A stretch of DNA of 64,000 nt from Halictus rubicundus. Lineage: Eukaryota > Arthropoda > Insecta > Hymenoptera > Halictidae. The stretch's first letter is position 1; every line of letters begins with the position of its first letter. A program made the translations under genes and the position numbers. The notes under the pieces are model-generated. The model saw only the letters and a list, made by a program, of their open reading frames with translations. It was not told the origin of the DNA and did no database searches. The DNA lies in the NCBI RefSeq assembly GCF_050948215.1, contig NW_027488702.1, positions 186,001-250,000 on the forward strand, read 5' to 3'. Shown one piece after another: positions 9,591 to 24,095 of the stretch.

Positions 9591-9602
9591 AGGATAGAGG
9601 AT
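9587..9602. repeat. Right target-site duplication of the non-LTR element (16 bp)
   Basis: This is identical to 3439-3454 and directly follows the poly(A) tail. Because the satellite has an A before each GGATA, the tail's last A could belong to the target, so the duplication is 16 or 17 bp. Confidence 0.88.
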
Positions 9603-12600
9603 AGGATAGGATAGAGGATAGGATACAATAGAGGATAGGATTGGATAGAGGATAAGATGGGATAGAGGATAGGATAAGATAGAGGACAGGATAGGATAGA
9701 GGATAGGATACGATAGAGGATAGGATAGGATAGAGTATAGGATACGATAGAGGATAGGATAGGATAGAGAATAGGATAGGATAGAGGATAGGATAAGTAA
9801 GAGGATAGGATAGGATAGAGGATAGGATAAGTAAGAGGATAGGATAGGATAGAGGATAGGATAGCATAGAGGATAGGATAGGATAGAACATACGATATTA
9901 TAGAGGAAAGGATACGTAGAGGATAGGATGGGATAGAGAATAGGATAGGATAGAGGTTAGGATAAGATTGAGGATAGGATAGGATAGAGGATAGGATAGG
10001 GGATTGGATAGGATAGAGGATAGGATAGGATAGAGCATACGATAGAGGATAGGATAGGATAGAGGATAGGATAGGATAGAGAATAGGATAGGATAGAGGA
10101 TAGGATAGGATAGAGCATACGATAGAGGATAGGATAGGATAGAGGATAGGATAGGATAGAGAATAGGATAGGATAGAGGATAGGATTGGATTGAGGATAG
10201 GATAGGAAAGAGCATAGAATAGGATAGAGGATAGGATAGGATACATGGTATTATAGGGTAGAGGATAGAATAGGATAGAGGATAGGATAGGGGTTTGGAT
10301 AGGATAGAGGATAGGATAAGTAAGAGGATAGGATAGGATAAAGGATAGGATAGAGGAAAGGATAGGATTGAGGAGGGGATAGGATAGAGGATAGGATATG
10401 GTAGAGAATAGGATAGGATAGAGGATAGGATAGGATAGAGGATAAGATTGGATAGCTTATAGGATACGATAGAGGATAGGATAGAATAGAGGATAGGATA
10501 GGATAGAGGATAGGATAGCATAGACGATAGTATAGGATAGAGGATAGGATAGGACAGAGGATAAGATTGGATAGAGGATAGGATAGGATAGAAGATAGGA
10601 TAGAGAATAGGATAGGATAGGGGATCGGATAGGAGAGAGGATAGGATAGGATAGAGGATAGGATAGGATAGAGGATAGGATAGGATAGAGGATAGGATAG
10701 GATAGAGGATAGGATAGGATAGAGGATAGGATAGGATAGAGGATAGGATAGGATAGAGGATAGGGTAGGATAGAGGATAGGATAGGATAGAGGTTAGGAC
10801 AGAATAGAGGATAGAATTAGTAAGAGCATAGCATAGGATAGAGGATGGGATAGCATAGAGGATAGGATAGGATAGAGGATAGGATAGGATAGAATAGAGG
10901 ATAGGATAGGATAGAGGATAGGATAGCATAGACGATAGTATAGGATAGAGGATAGGATAGGACAGAGGATAACGTTGGATACAGGATAGGATAGGATAGA
11001 AGATAGGATAGAGAATAGGATAGGATAGGGGATCGGATAGGAGAGAGGATAGGATAGGATAGGATAGGATAGGATAGAGGATAGGATAGGATAGAGGTTA
11101 GGACAGAATAGAGGATAGAATTAGTAAGAGCATAGGATAGGATACAGGATGGGATAGCATAGAGGATAGGATAGGATAGAGGATAGAATAGGATAGAGGA
11201 TAGGATTGGATTGAGGATAGGATAGGAAAGAGCATAGAATAGGATAGAGGATAGGATAGGATACATGGTATTATAGGGTAGAGGATAGAATAGGATAGAG
11301 GATAGGATAGGGGATTGGATAGGATAGAGGATACGATAGACGAAAGGATAGGATTGATGATGGGATAGGATAGAGGATAGGATAGGATAGAGGATAGGAT
11401 TGGATAGAGGATAGGATAGGATAGAGGAAAGGATAGGATAGAGGATAGGATAAGTAAGAGGATAGGATAGGATAGAGGATAGGGTAAGAAAGAGGATAGG
11501 ATAGGATAGAGGATAGGATAGGATAGAGGATAGGATACAATAGAGGATAGGATTGGATAGAGGATAAGATGGGATAGAGGATAGGATAAGATAGAGGACA
11601 GGATAGGATAGAGGATAGGATACGATAGAGGATAGGATAGGATAGAGTATAGGATACGATAGAGGATAGGATAGGATAGAGAATAGGATAGGATAGAGGA
11701 TAGGATAAGTAAGAGGATAGGATAGGATAGAGGATAGGATAAGTAAGAGGATAGGATAGGATAGAGGATAGGATAGCATAGAGGATAGGATAGGATAGAA
11801 CATACGATATTATAGAGGAAAGGATACGTAGAGGATAGGATGGGATAGAGAATAGGATAGGATAGAGGTTAGGATAAGATTGAGGATAGGATAGGATAGA
11901 GGATAGGATAGGGGATTGGATAGGATAGAGGATAGGATAGGATAGAGCATACGATAGAGGATAGGATAGGATAGAGGATAGGATAGGATAGAGAATAGGA
12001 TAGGATAGAGGATAGGATAGGATAGAGCATACGATAGAGGATAGGATAGGATAGAGGATAGGATAGGATAGAGAATAGGATAGGATAGAGGATAGGATTG
12101 GATTGAGGATAGGATAGGAAAGAGCATAGAATAGGATAGAGGATAGGATAGGATACATGGTATTATAGGGTAGAGGATAGAATAGGATAGAGGATAGGAT
12201 AGGGGTTTGGATAGGATAGAGGATAGGATAAGTAAGAGGATAGGATAGGATAAAGGATAGGATAGAGGAAAGGATAGGATTGAGGAGGGGATAGGATAGA
12301 GGATAGGATATGGTAGAGAATAGGATAGGATAGAGGATAGGATAGGATAGAGGATAAGATTGGATAGCTTATAGGATACGATAGAGGATAGGATAGAATA
12401 GAGGATAGGATAGGATAGAGGATAGGATAGCATAGACGATAGTATAGGATAGAGGATAGGATAGGACAGAGGATAAGATTGGATAGAGGATAGGATAGGA
12501 TAGAAGATAGGATAGAGAATAGGATAGGATAGGGGATCGGATAGGAGAGAGGATAGGATAGGATAGAGGATAGGATAGGATAGAGGATAGGATAGGATAG

Positions 12601-13410
12601 AGGATAGGATAGGATAGAGGATAGGATAGGATAGAGGATAGGATAGGATAGAGGATAGGATAGGATAGAGGATAGGGTAGGATAGAGGATAGGATAGGAT
12701 AGAGGTTAGGACAGAATAGAGGATAGAATTAGTAAGAGCATAGCATAGGATAGAGGATGGGATAGCATAGAGGATAGGATAGGATAGAGGATAGGATAGG
12801 ATAGAATAGAGGATAGGATAGGATAGAGGATAGGATAGCATAGACGATAGTATAGGATAGAGGATAGGATAGGACAGAGGATAACGTTGGATACAGGATA
12901 GGATAGGATAGAAGATAGGATAGAGAATAGGATAGGATAGGGGATCGGATAGGAGAGAGGATAGGATAGGATAGGATAGGATAGGATAGAGGATAGGATA
13001 GGATAGAGGTTAGGACAGAATAGAGGATAGAATTAGTAAGAGCATAGGATAGGATACAGGATGGGATAGCATAGAGGATAGGATAGGATAGAGGATAGAA
13101 TAGGATAGAGGATAGGATTGGATTGAGGATAGGATAGGAAAGAGCATAGAATAGGATAGAGGATAGGATAGGATACATGGTATTATAGGGTAGAGGATAG
13201 AATAGGATAGAGGATAGGATAGGGGATTGGATAGGATAGAGGATACGATAGACGAAAGGATAGGATTGATGATGGGATAGGATAGAGGATAGGATAGGAT
13301 AGAGGATAGGATTGGATAGAGGATAGGATAGGATAGAGGAAAGGATAGGATAGAGGATAGGATAAGTAAGAGGATAGGATAGGATAGAGGATAGGGTAAG
13401 AAAGAGGATA
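9587..13410. repeat. 1912-bp tandem higher-order duplication
   Basis: Positions p and p+1912 agree over about 1.9 kb, including rare variants such as GGATACAATAG (9621 and 11533), the TTGGATAGCTTATAGG stretch, and the CATACGATATTATAG cassette (near 9892 and 11804). Before the retrotransposon inserted, the correspondence also ran leftward: 3061-3454 matches 11121-11514, allowing for 6132 plus 16 inserted bases. The copies look near-identical by eye. Confidence 0.88.
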
Positions 13411-16400
13411 GGATAGGATAGAGGATAGGATAGGATAGAGGATAGGATAGGATAGAGGATAGGATTGGATAGAGGATAGGATAGGATAGAGGATAGGATA
13501 GGACAGAGGATAAGATTGGATAGAGGATAGGATACGATAGAGGATAGGATAGGATAGAGGATAGGATAGGATAGATGATAGGATAGGATAGGTGATAGGA
13601 TAGAGGATAGGATAGAATAGAGGATGGGATAGGATAGAGGATAGGATAGCATAGACGATAGTATAGGATAGAGGATAGGATAGGACAGAGAATAGGATAG
13701 GATAGAGGATAGGATAGGATAGAGCATACGATAGAGGATAGGATAGGATAGAGGATAGGATAGGATAGAGAATAGGATAGGATAGAGGATAGGATTGGAT
13801 TGAGGATAGGATAGGAAAGAGCATAGAATAGGATAGAGGATAGGATAGGATACATGGTATTATAGGGTAGAGGATAGGATAGAATAGAGGATAGGATAGG
13901 ATAGAGGATAGGATAGCATAGACGATAGTATAGGATAGAGGATAGGATAGGACAGAGGATAACATTGGATAGAGGATAGGATAGGATGGAAGATAGGATA
14001 GAGAATAGGATAGGATAGGGGATCGGATAGGAGAGAGGATAGGATAGGATAGAGGATAGGATAGGATAGAGGATCGGATAGGATAGAGGATAGGATAGGA
14101 TAGAGGATAGGATAGGATAGAGGATAGGATAGGATAGAGGATAGGATAGGATAGAGGTTAGGACAGAATAGAGGATAGAATTAGTAAGAGCATAGGATAG
14201 GATACAGGATGGGATAGCATAGAGGATAGGATAGGATAGAGGATAGAATAGGATAGAGGATACGATTGGATTGAGGATAGGATAGGAAAGAGCATAGAAT
14301 AGGATAGAGGATAGGATAGGATACATGGTATTATAGGGTAGAGGATAGAATAGGATAGAGGATAGGATAGGGGATTGGATAGGATAGAGGATACGATAGA
14401 CGAAAGGATAGGATTGATGATGGGATAGGATAGAGGATAGGATAGGATAGAGGATAGGATTGGATAGAGGATAGGATAGGATAGAGGAAAGGATAGGATA
14501 GAGGATAGGATAAGTAAGAGGATAGGATAGGATAGAGGATAGGGTAAGAAAGAGGATAGGATAGGATAGAGGATAGGATAGGATAGAGGATAGGATACAA
14601 TAGAGGATAGGATTGGATAGAGGATAAGATGGGATAGAGGATAGGATAAGATAGAGGACAGGATAGGATAGAGGATAGGATACGATAGAGGATAGGATAG
14701 GATAGAGTATAGGATACGATAGAGGATAGGATAGGATAGAGAATAGGATAGGATAGAGGATAGGATAAGTAAGAGGATAGGATAGGATAGAGGATAGGAT
14801 AAGTAAGAGGATAGGATAGGATAGAGGATAGGATAGCATAGAGGATAGGATAGGATAGAACATACGATATTATAGAGGAAAGGATACGTAGAGGATAGGA
14901 TGGGATAGAGGATAGGATATGGGATTGGCTAGGATAGAGGATAGGATAGGATAGAGGATAGGATAGGATAGAGGAGAGGATTGGATAGAGGATCGGATAG
15001 GATAGAGGATAAGATTGGATGGAGGTGAGTATAGGATAGAGGATAGGATATGATAGAGGACAGGATAGGATAGAGGATAGAAAACGATAGTTGATAGGAT
15101 AGGATGGAGGATAGGATAGGATAGTTGATAGGATAGGATAGAGCATACGATAGAGGATAGGATAGGATAGAGAATAGGATAGGATAGAGGATAGGATAAG
15201 TAAGAGGATAGGATAGGATAGAGGATAGGATACGATAGAGGATAGGATAGGATAGAGGATAAGATTGGATAGAGGATAGTATAGGATGGAGGATAGGATA
15301 CGATAGAGGACAGGACAGGATAGAGGATAGGATACGATAGAGGATACGATAGGATAGATTATAGGATAGGATAGAGGATAGGATAGGATAGAGGATAGGA
15401 TAGGATAGTTGGTAGGAAAGGATGGAGGATAGAAAGAGTAATGATAGGATAGAGGATAGGATACGATAGAACATACGATATTATAGAAAAAAGGATACGA
15501 TAGAGGATAGGATAGGATAGAGGATAGGCTAAGGGATTGCCTAGGATAGAGGATAGGATAGGATAGAGGATCGGATAGGATAGAGGATAGGATAGGATAG
15601 AGGATAGGATAGGATAGAGGATAGGAAACGATAGAGGATAGGATAGGATAGAGAATAGGTTAGGATACATGGTATTATAGGGTAGAGGATAGAATAGGAT
15701 AGAGGATAGGATAGGGGATTGGATAGGATAGAGGATAGGATTGGATAGAGGATAGGATAGGATAGGTGATAAGATAGGATAGATGACAGGATAGGATAGA
15801 GGATAGGATTGGATAGAGGATAGGATAGGGGATTGGATAGGATAGAGGATAGGATAAGTAAGAGGATAGGATAGGATAGAGGATAGTATAGACGAAAGGA
15901 TAGGATTAATGATGGGATAGGATAGAGGATAGGATAGGAAAGAGGATAGAATTGGATAGAGGATAGGATAGGATAGAGGATAGGATAGGATAGAGGATAG
16001 GATAAGTAAGAGGATAGGATAGGATAGAGGATAGTATAGACGAAAGGATAGGATTAATGATGGGATAGGATAGAGGATAGGATAGGAAAGAGGATAGAAT
16101 TGGATAGAGGATAGGATAGGATAGAGGATAGGATAGGATAGAGGATAGGATAAGTAAGAGGATAGGATAGGATAGAGGATAGGATAGGATAGAGGATAGG
16201 ATAGGATAGAGGAAAGGATAGGATAGAGGATAGGATTGGATAGGGGATAAGATAGGATAGAGGATAGGATAAGATAGAGGACAGGATAGGATAGAGGATA
16301 GGATACGATAGAGGATAGGATAGGATAGAGGATAGGATATATTAGAGGATAGGGTTAGTAAGAGCATAGGATAGGATAGAGGATAGGATAGCATAGACGA

Positions 16401-19400
16401 TAGTATAGGATAGAGGATAGGATAGGACAGAGGATAAGATTGGATAGAGGATAGGATAGGAAAGAGGATAGGATAGGATAGAGGATAGGATAGGATAGGG
16501 GATCGGATAGGAGAGAGGATAGGATAGGATAGAGGATAGGATAGGATAGAGGATAGGATAGGATAGAGGTTAAGATAGAATAGAGGATAGATTAGTAAGA
16601 GCATAGGATAGGATAGAGGATAGGATAGCATAGATGATAGGATAGGATAGAGGATAGGATAGGACAGAGAATAAGATTGGATAGAGGATAGGATAGGATA
16701 GAGGATAAGATAGGATAGAGGATAGGATAGGATAGAGGATAGGATAGGATAGAGGATAGGATAAGTAAGAGGATAGGATAGGATAGAGGAAAGGATAGGA
16801 TTGAGGATGGGAGAGGATAGAGGATAGGATATGATAGAGAATAGGATAGGATAGAGGATAGGATAGGATAGAGGATAGGATAAGTAAGAGGATAGGATAG
16901 GATAGAGGATAGGATAGACGAAAGGATAGGATTGATGATGGGATAGGATAGAGGATAGGATAGGATAGAGGATAGGATAGGATACAGGGCAGGACAGGAT
17001 AGAGGATAGGATACGGTAGAGGATACGATAGGATAGATTATAGGATAGGAGAGAGGATAGGATAGAGGATAGGATACGATAGAACATACGATATTATAGA
17101 AATAAGGATACGATAGAGGATAGGATAGGATAAGGGATTGCCTAGGATAGAGGATAGGATAGGATACAGGATAGGATAGGATAGAGGATAGGATAGGATA
17201 GAGGACAGGATAAGTAAGAGGATAGGATAGGATAGAGGATAGGATAGACGAAAGGATAGGATTGATGATGGGATAGGATAGAGGATAGGATAGGATAGAG
17301 GATAGGATAGGATAGTTGATAGGATAGGATAGAGCATACGATAGAGGATAGGATAGGATAGAGAATAGGATAGGATTAATGGTACTATAGGGTAGAGGAT
17401 AGAACAGGATAGAGGATACTATAGAGGATAGGATAGAGGAAAGGATAGGATTGAGGATGGGATAGGATAGAGGATAGGATATGATAGAGAATAGGATAGG
17501 ATAGAGGATAGGATAGGATAGAGGATAGGATACGAACAAAGATACGATATTATAGAGGATAGGATAGGATAGAGGATAGGATAGGATAGAGGATAGGATA
17601 GGATAGAGGATAGGATAGAGGAAAGGATAGGATAGAGGATAGGATACGATAGAACATACGATATTATAGAAAAAAGGATACGATAGAGGATAGGTTAGGA
17701 TAGAGGATAGGATATGGGATTGCCTAGGATAGAGAATAGGATACGATAGAGGATCGGATAGGATAGAGGATAGGATAGGATAGAGGATAGGATAAGTAAG
17801 AGGATAGGATAGGATAGAGGATAGGTTAGACGAAAGGATAGGATTAATGATGGGATAGGATAGAGGATAGGATAGGATAGAGGATAGGATTGGATAGAGG
17901 ATAGGATAGGATAGAGGATAGGACAGGATAGAGGATAGGATAAGTAAGAGGATAGGATAGGATAGAATATAGGATAGACGAAAGGATAGGATTGATGATG
18001 GGATAGGATAGAGGATAGGATAGGATAGAGGATAGGATAGGATAGAGGATGGGATAGGATAGAGGATAGGATGGGATAGGATAGAGGATAGGATAGGATA
18101 GTTGATAGGATAGGATAGAGGATAGGATAGGATAGTAGATATGATAGGATAGAGCATACGATAGAGGATAGGACGGGATAGAGAATAGGATAGGATGGGG
18201 GTAGGATTGGATAGAGGATAGGATAGGATAGAGGATAGGATAGGATAGAGGATAGGATAGGATAGAGGATGGGATAGGTTAGGTGATAAGATAGGATAGA
18301 GGACAGGTTAGGATAGAGGATAGGATTGGAAAGAGGATCGGATACGATAGAACATACGATATTATAGAAAAAAGGATACGATAGAGGATAGGATAGGATA
18401 TGGGATTGCCTAGGATAGAGGATAGGATAGGATAGAGGATCGGATAGGATAGTTGATAGGATAGGATAGAGGATAGGATAGGATAGTTGATAGGATAGGA
18501 TAGAGGATAGGATAGGATAGTTGATAGGATAGGATAGAGCATACGATAGAGGATAGGATAGGGTAGGATAGAGCATACGATAGAGGATAGGATAGGATAG
18601 AGAATAGGATAGGATACATGGTATTATAGGGTAGAGGATAGAATAGGATAGACGATAGGATAGGTGATTGGACAGGATAGAGAATAGGATAAGTAAGAGG
18701 ACAGTATAGGATAGAGGATAGGATAGAGGAAAGGATAGGATTGAGGATGGGATAGGATAGAGGATAGGATATGATAGAGAATAGGATAGGATAGAGGATA
18801 GGATAGGATAGAGGATAAGATTGGATAGATTATAGGATACGATAGAGGTTAGGATAGAATAGAGGATAGGATAGGATAGAGGATAGGATAGGATAGAGGA
18901 TAGGATAGAGGATAGGATAGGATAGAGGATAGGATAGGATAGAGGATAGGATGTAATAGAGGATAGGATTAGTAAGAGCATAGGATAGGATAGAGGATAG
19001 GATAGCATAGAGGATAGGATAGGATAGAGGATAGGATAGGACAGAGGATAAGATTGGATAGAGGATAGGATAGGATAAAGGATAGGATAGGTTAAAGGAT
19101 AGGATAAGATACAGGATAGGATAGGATAGGTGATAAGATAGGATAGAGGACAGGATAGGATAGAGGATAGGATTGGATAGAGGATAGGATAGAGGAAAGG
19201 ATAGGATAGAGGATAGGATAGACGAAAGGATAGGATAGAGGATAGGATACGATAGAACATACGATATTATAGAAAAAAGGATACGATAGAGGATAGGATA
19301 GGTTAGAGGATAGGATATGGGATTGCCTAGGATAGAGGATAGGATAGGATAGAGGATCGGATAGGATAGAGGATAGGATAGGATAGAGGATAGGATAAGT

Positions 19401-19819
19401 AAGAGGATAGGATAGGATAGAGGATAGTATAGACGAAAGGATAGGATTGATGATGGGATAGGATAGAGGATAGGATAGAATAGAGGATAGGATTGGATAG
19501 AGGATAGGATAGGATAGAGGATAGGATAGGACAGAGGATAAGATTGGATAGAGGATAGGATAGGAAAGAGGATAGGATAGGATAGAGGATAGGATAGGAT
19601 AGTGGATAGGATAAGTAAGAGGATAGGATAGGATAGAGGATAGTATAGACGAAAGGATAGGATTAATGATGGGATAGGATAGAGGATAGGATAGGAAAGA
19701 GGATAGGATTGGATAGAGGATAGGATAGGATAGAGGATAGGATAGGATAGAGGATAGGATAAGTAAGAGGATAGGATAGGATAGAGGATAGGATAGGATA
19801 GAGGATAGGATAGGATAGA

Positions 19820-22800
19820 GGAAAGGATAGGATAGAGGATAGGATTGGATAGAGGATAAGATAGGATAGAGGATAGGATAAGATAGAGGACACGATAGGA
19901 TAGAGGATAGGATACGATAGAGGATAGGATAGGATAGAGGATAGGATATATTAGAGGATAGTGTTAGTAAGAGCATAGGATAGGATAGAGGATAGGATAG
20001 CATAGAGTATAGGATAGGATAGAGGATAGGATAGGATAGGATAGAGGATAGGATAGGATAGTTGGTTGTATAGGATAGGGGATAGGATAGGATAGTTGAT
20101 AGGATAGGATAGAGCATACGATAGATAATAGGATAGGATAGAGAATAGGATCGGATAGAGGATAGGATTGGATAGAGGATAGGATAGGATAGAGGATAGG
20201 ATAGGATGGTTGATAGGATAGGATAGAGCATACGATAGAGGATAGGTTAGGATAGAGAATAGGTTAGGATACATGGTATTATAGGGTAGAGGATAGAATA
20301 GGATAGAGGACAGGATAGGGGATTGGATAGGATAGAGGATAGGATTGGATAGAGGATAGGATAGGATAGGTGATAAGATAGGATAGATGACAGGATAGGA
20401 TAGAGGATAGGATTGGATAGAGGATAGGATAGAGGAAAGGATATGATAGAGGATAGGATAGGGGATTGGATAGGATAGAGGATAGGATAAGTAAGAGGAT
20501 AGGATAGGATAGAGGATAGGATAAGTAAGAGCATAGGATAGGATAGAGGATAGTATAGACGAAAGGATAGGATTAATGATGGGACAGGATAGAGGATAGG
20601 ATAGGAAAGAGCATAGGATAGGATAGAGGATAGGATAGCATAGACGATAGTATAGGATAGAGGATAGGATAGGACAGAGGATAAGATTGGATAGAGGATA
20701 GGCTAGGAAAGAGGATAGGATAGGATAGAGGATAGGATAGGATAGAGGATAGGATAGGATAGAGGATAGGATAGGATAGAGGATAGGATAGGATAGAGGA
20801 TAGGATAGGATAGAGGATAGGATAAGTAAGAGGATAGGATAGGATAGAGGATAGGATAGGATAGAGGATAGGATAAGTAAGAGGATAGGATAGGATAGAG
20901 GATAGGATAGACGAAAGGATAGGATTGATGATGGGATAGGATAGAGGATAGGATAGGATAGAGGATAGGATTGGATAGAGGATAGGATAGGATAGAAGAT
21001 AGGATAGGATAGAGGATAGGATATGTAAGAGGATAGGATAGGATAGAGGAAAGGATAGGATAGAGGATAGGATAGGATAGTTGATAGGATAGGATAGAGC
21101 ATACGATAGAGGATAGGATAGGATAGAGAATAGGATAGGATAGAGGATAGGATTGGATATAGGATAGGATAGGATAGAGGATAGGATAGGATAGAGGATA
21201 GGATAGGATAGAGGATAGGATAGGATAGAAGATAGGATTGGATAGAGGATCGGATAGGATAGAGGATAGGATAAGGGATTGCCTAGGATAGAGGATAGGA
21301 AAGGATAGAGGATCGGATAGGATAGAGGATAGGATAGGATAGTGGATAGGATAAGTAATAGGATAGGATAGGATAGAGGATAGGATAGACGAAAGGGTAG
21401 GATTGATGATGGGATAGGATAGAGGAAAGGATAGGATAGAGGATAGGATAGGAAAGAGGATAGGAAACGATAGAGGATAGGATAGGATAGAGTATAGGAT
21501 AGGATAGAGGATAGGATAGGATAGGATAGAGGATAGGATAGGATAGTTGGTAGTATAGGATAGAAGATAGGATAGGATAGAGCATACGATAGAGGATAGG
21601 ATAGGATAGAGAATAGGATCGTATAGAGGATAGGATTGGATAGAGGATAGGATAGGATAGAGGATAGGATAGGATAGTTGATAGGATAGGATAGAGCATA
21701 CGATAGAGGATAGGATAGGATAGAGAATAGGATAGGATAGAGGATAGGATATAATAGAGGATAGGATAGGATAGGTGATAAGATAGGATAGAGGACAGGA
21801 TAGGATATTGGATAGGATTGGATAGAGGATAGGATAGGATAGAGGATAGGATAGGATAGAGGATAGGATAAGTAAGAGGATAGGATAGGATAGAGGATAG
21901 TATAGACGAAAGGATAGGATTAATGATGGGATAGGATAGAGGATAGGATAGGAAAGAGGAAAGGATAGGATAGAGGATAGGATTGGATAGAGGATAAGAT
22001 AGGATAGAGGATAGGATAAGATAGAGGACACGATAGGATAGAGGATAGGATACGATAGAGGATAGGATAGGATAGAGGATAGGATATATTAGAGGATAGT
22101 GTTAGTAAGAGCATAGGATAGGATAGAGGATAGGATAGCATAGAGTATAGGATAGGATAGAGGATAGGATAGGATAGGATAGAGGATAGGATAGGATAGT
22201 TGGTTGTATAGGATAGGGGATAGGATAGGATAGTTGATAGGATAGGATAGAGCATACGATAGATAATAGGATAGGATAGAGAATAGGATCGGATAGAGGA
22301 TAGGATTGGATAGAGGATAGGATAGGATAGAGGATAGGATAGGATGGTTGATAGGATAGGATAGAGCATACGATAGAGGATAGGTTAGGATAGAGAATAG
22401 GTTAGGATACATGGTATTATAGGGTAGAGGATAGAATAGGATAGAGGACAGGATAGGGGATTGGATAGGATAGAGGATAGGATTGGATAGAGGATAGGAT
22501 AGGATAGGTGATAAGATAGGATAGATGACAGGATAGGATAGAGGATAGGATTGGATAGAGGATAGGATAGAGGAAAGGATATGATAGAGGATAGGATAGG
22601 GGATTGGATAGGATAGAGGATAGGATAAGTAAGAGGATAGGATAGGATAGAGGATAGGATAAGTAAGAGCATAGGATAGGATAGAGGATAGTATAGACGA
22701 AAGGATAGGATTAATGATGGGACAGGATAGAGGATAGGATAGGAAAGAGCATAGGATAGGATAGAGGATAGGATAGCATAGACGATAGTATAGGATAGAG

Positions 22801-24095
22801 GATAGGATAGGACAGAGGATAAGATTGGATAGAGGATAGGCTAGGAAAGAGGATAGGATAGGATAGAGGATAGGATAGGATAGAGGATAGGATAGGATAG
22901 AGGATAGGATAGGATAGAGGATAGGATAGGATAGAGGATAGGATAGGATAGAGGATAGGATAAGTAAGAGGATAGGATAGGATAGAGGATAGGATAGGAT
23001 AGAGGATAGGATAAGTAAGAGGATAGGATAGGATAGAGGATAGGATAGACGAAAGGATAGGATTGATGATGGGATAGGATAGAGGATAGGATAGGATAGA
23101 GGATAGGATTGGATAGAGGATAGGATAGGATAGAAGATAGGATAGGATAGAGGATAGGATATGTAAGAGGATAGGATAGGATAGAGGAAAGGATAGGATA
23201 GAGGATAGGATAGGATAGTTGATAGGATAGGATAGAGCATACGATAGAGGATAGGATAGGATAGAGAATAGGATAGGATAGAGGATAGGATTGGATATAG
23301 GATAGGATAGGATAGAGGATAGGATAGGATAGAGGATAGGATAGGATAGAGGATAGGATAGGATAGAAGATAGGATTGGATAGAGGATCGGATAGGATAG
23401 AGGATAGGATAAGGGATTGCCTAGGATAGAGGATAGGAAAGGATAGAGGATCGGATAGGATAGAGGATAGGATAGGATAGTGGATAGGATAAGTAATAGG
23501 ATAGGATAGGATAGAGGATAGGATAGACGAAAGGGTAGGATTGATGATGGGATAGGATAGAGGAAAGGATAGGATAGAGGATAGGATAGGAAAGAGGATA
23601 GGAAACGATAGAGGATAGGATAGGATAGAGTATAGGATAGGATAGAGGATAGGATAGGATAGGATAGAGGATAGGATAGGATAGTTGGTAGTATAGGATA
23701 GAAGATAGGATAGGATAGAGCATACGATAGAGGATAGGATAGGATAGAGAATAGGATCGTATAGAGGATAGGATTGGATAGAGGATAGGATAGGATAGAG
23801 GATAGGATAGGATAGTTGATAGGATAGGATAGAGCATACGATAGAGGATAGGATAGGATAGAGAATAGGATAGGATAGAGGATAGGATATAATAGAGGAT
23901 AGGATAGGATAGGTGATAAGATAGGATAGAGGACAGGATAGGATATTGGATAGGATTGGATAGAGGATAGGATAGGATAGAGGATAGGATAGGATAGAGG
24001 ATAGGATAAGTAAGAGGATAGGATAGGATAGAGGATAGTATAGACGAAAGGATAGGATTAATGATGGGATAGGATAGAGGATAGGATAGGAAAGA
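19820..24095. repeat. 2138-bp tandem higher-order duplication
   Basis: Positions 19820-21957 match 21958-24095 at a constant offset of 2138. Shared rare variants include GGACACGATAGG (near 19889 and 22027), TTGGTTGTATAGG (near 20053 and 22200) and GGATATTGGATAGG (near 21804 and 23942). The copies abut, so this is a direct tandem duplication of one block. Confidence 0.88.

Larger units (their letters stand above)
9587..15260. repeat. GGATA/GGATAGA satellite array, domain A, right segment
   Basis: The same satellite continues in the same higher-order phase after the retrotransposon. A 1912-bp block is repeated in tandem (9587-11498 and 11499 to about 13410). About 13161-14574 matches 2041-3454, and 14140 to about 15261 matches 1 to about 1122. 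The domain-A cassette form TTATAGAGGAAAGGATACG appears at about 9898, 11810 and 14870. I see nothing but satellite here. Minus-strand open frames are artefacts of the 12-bp period. Confidence 0.95.
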
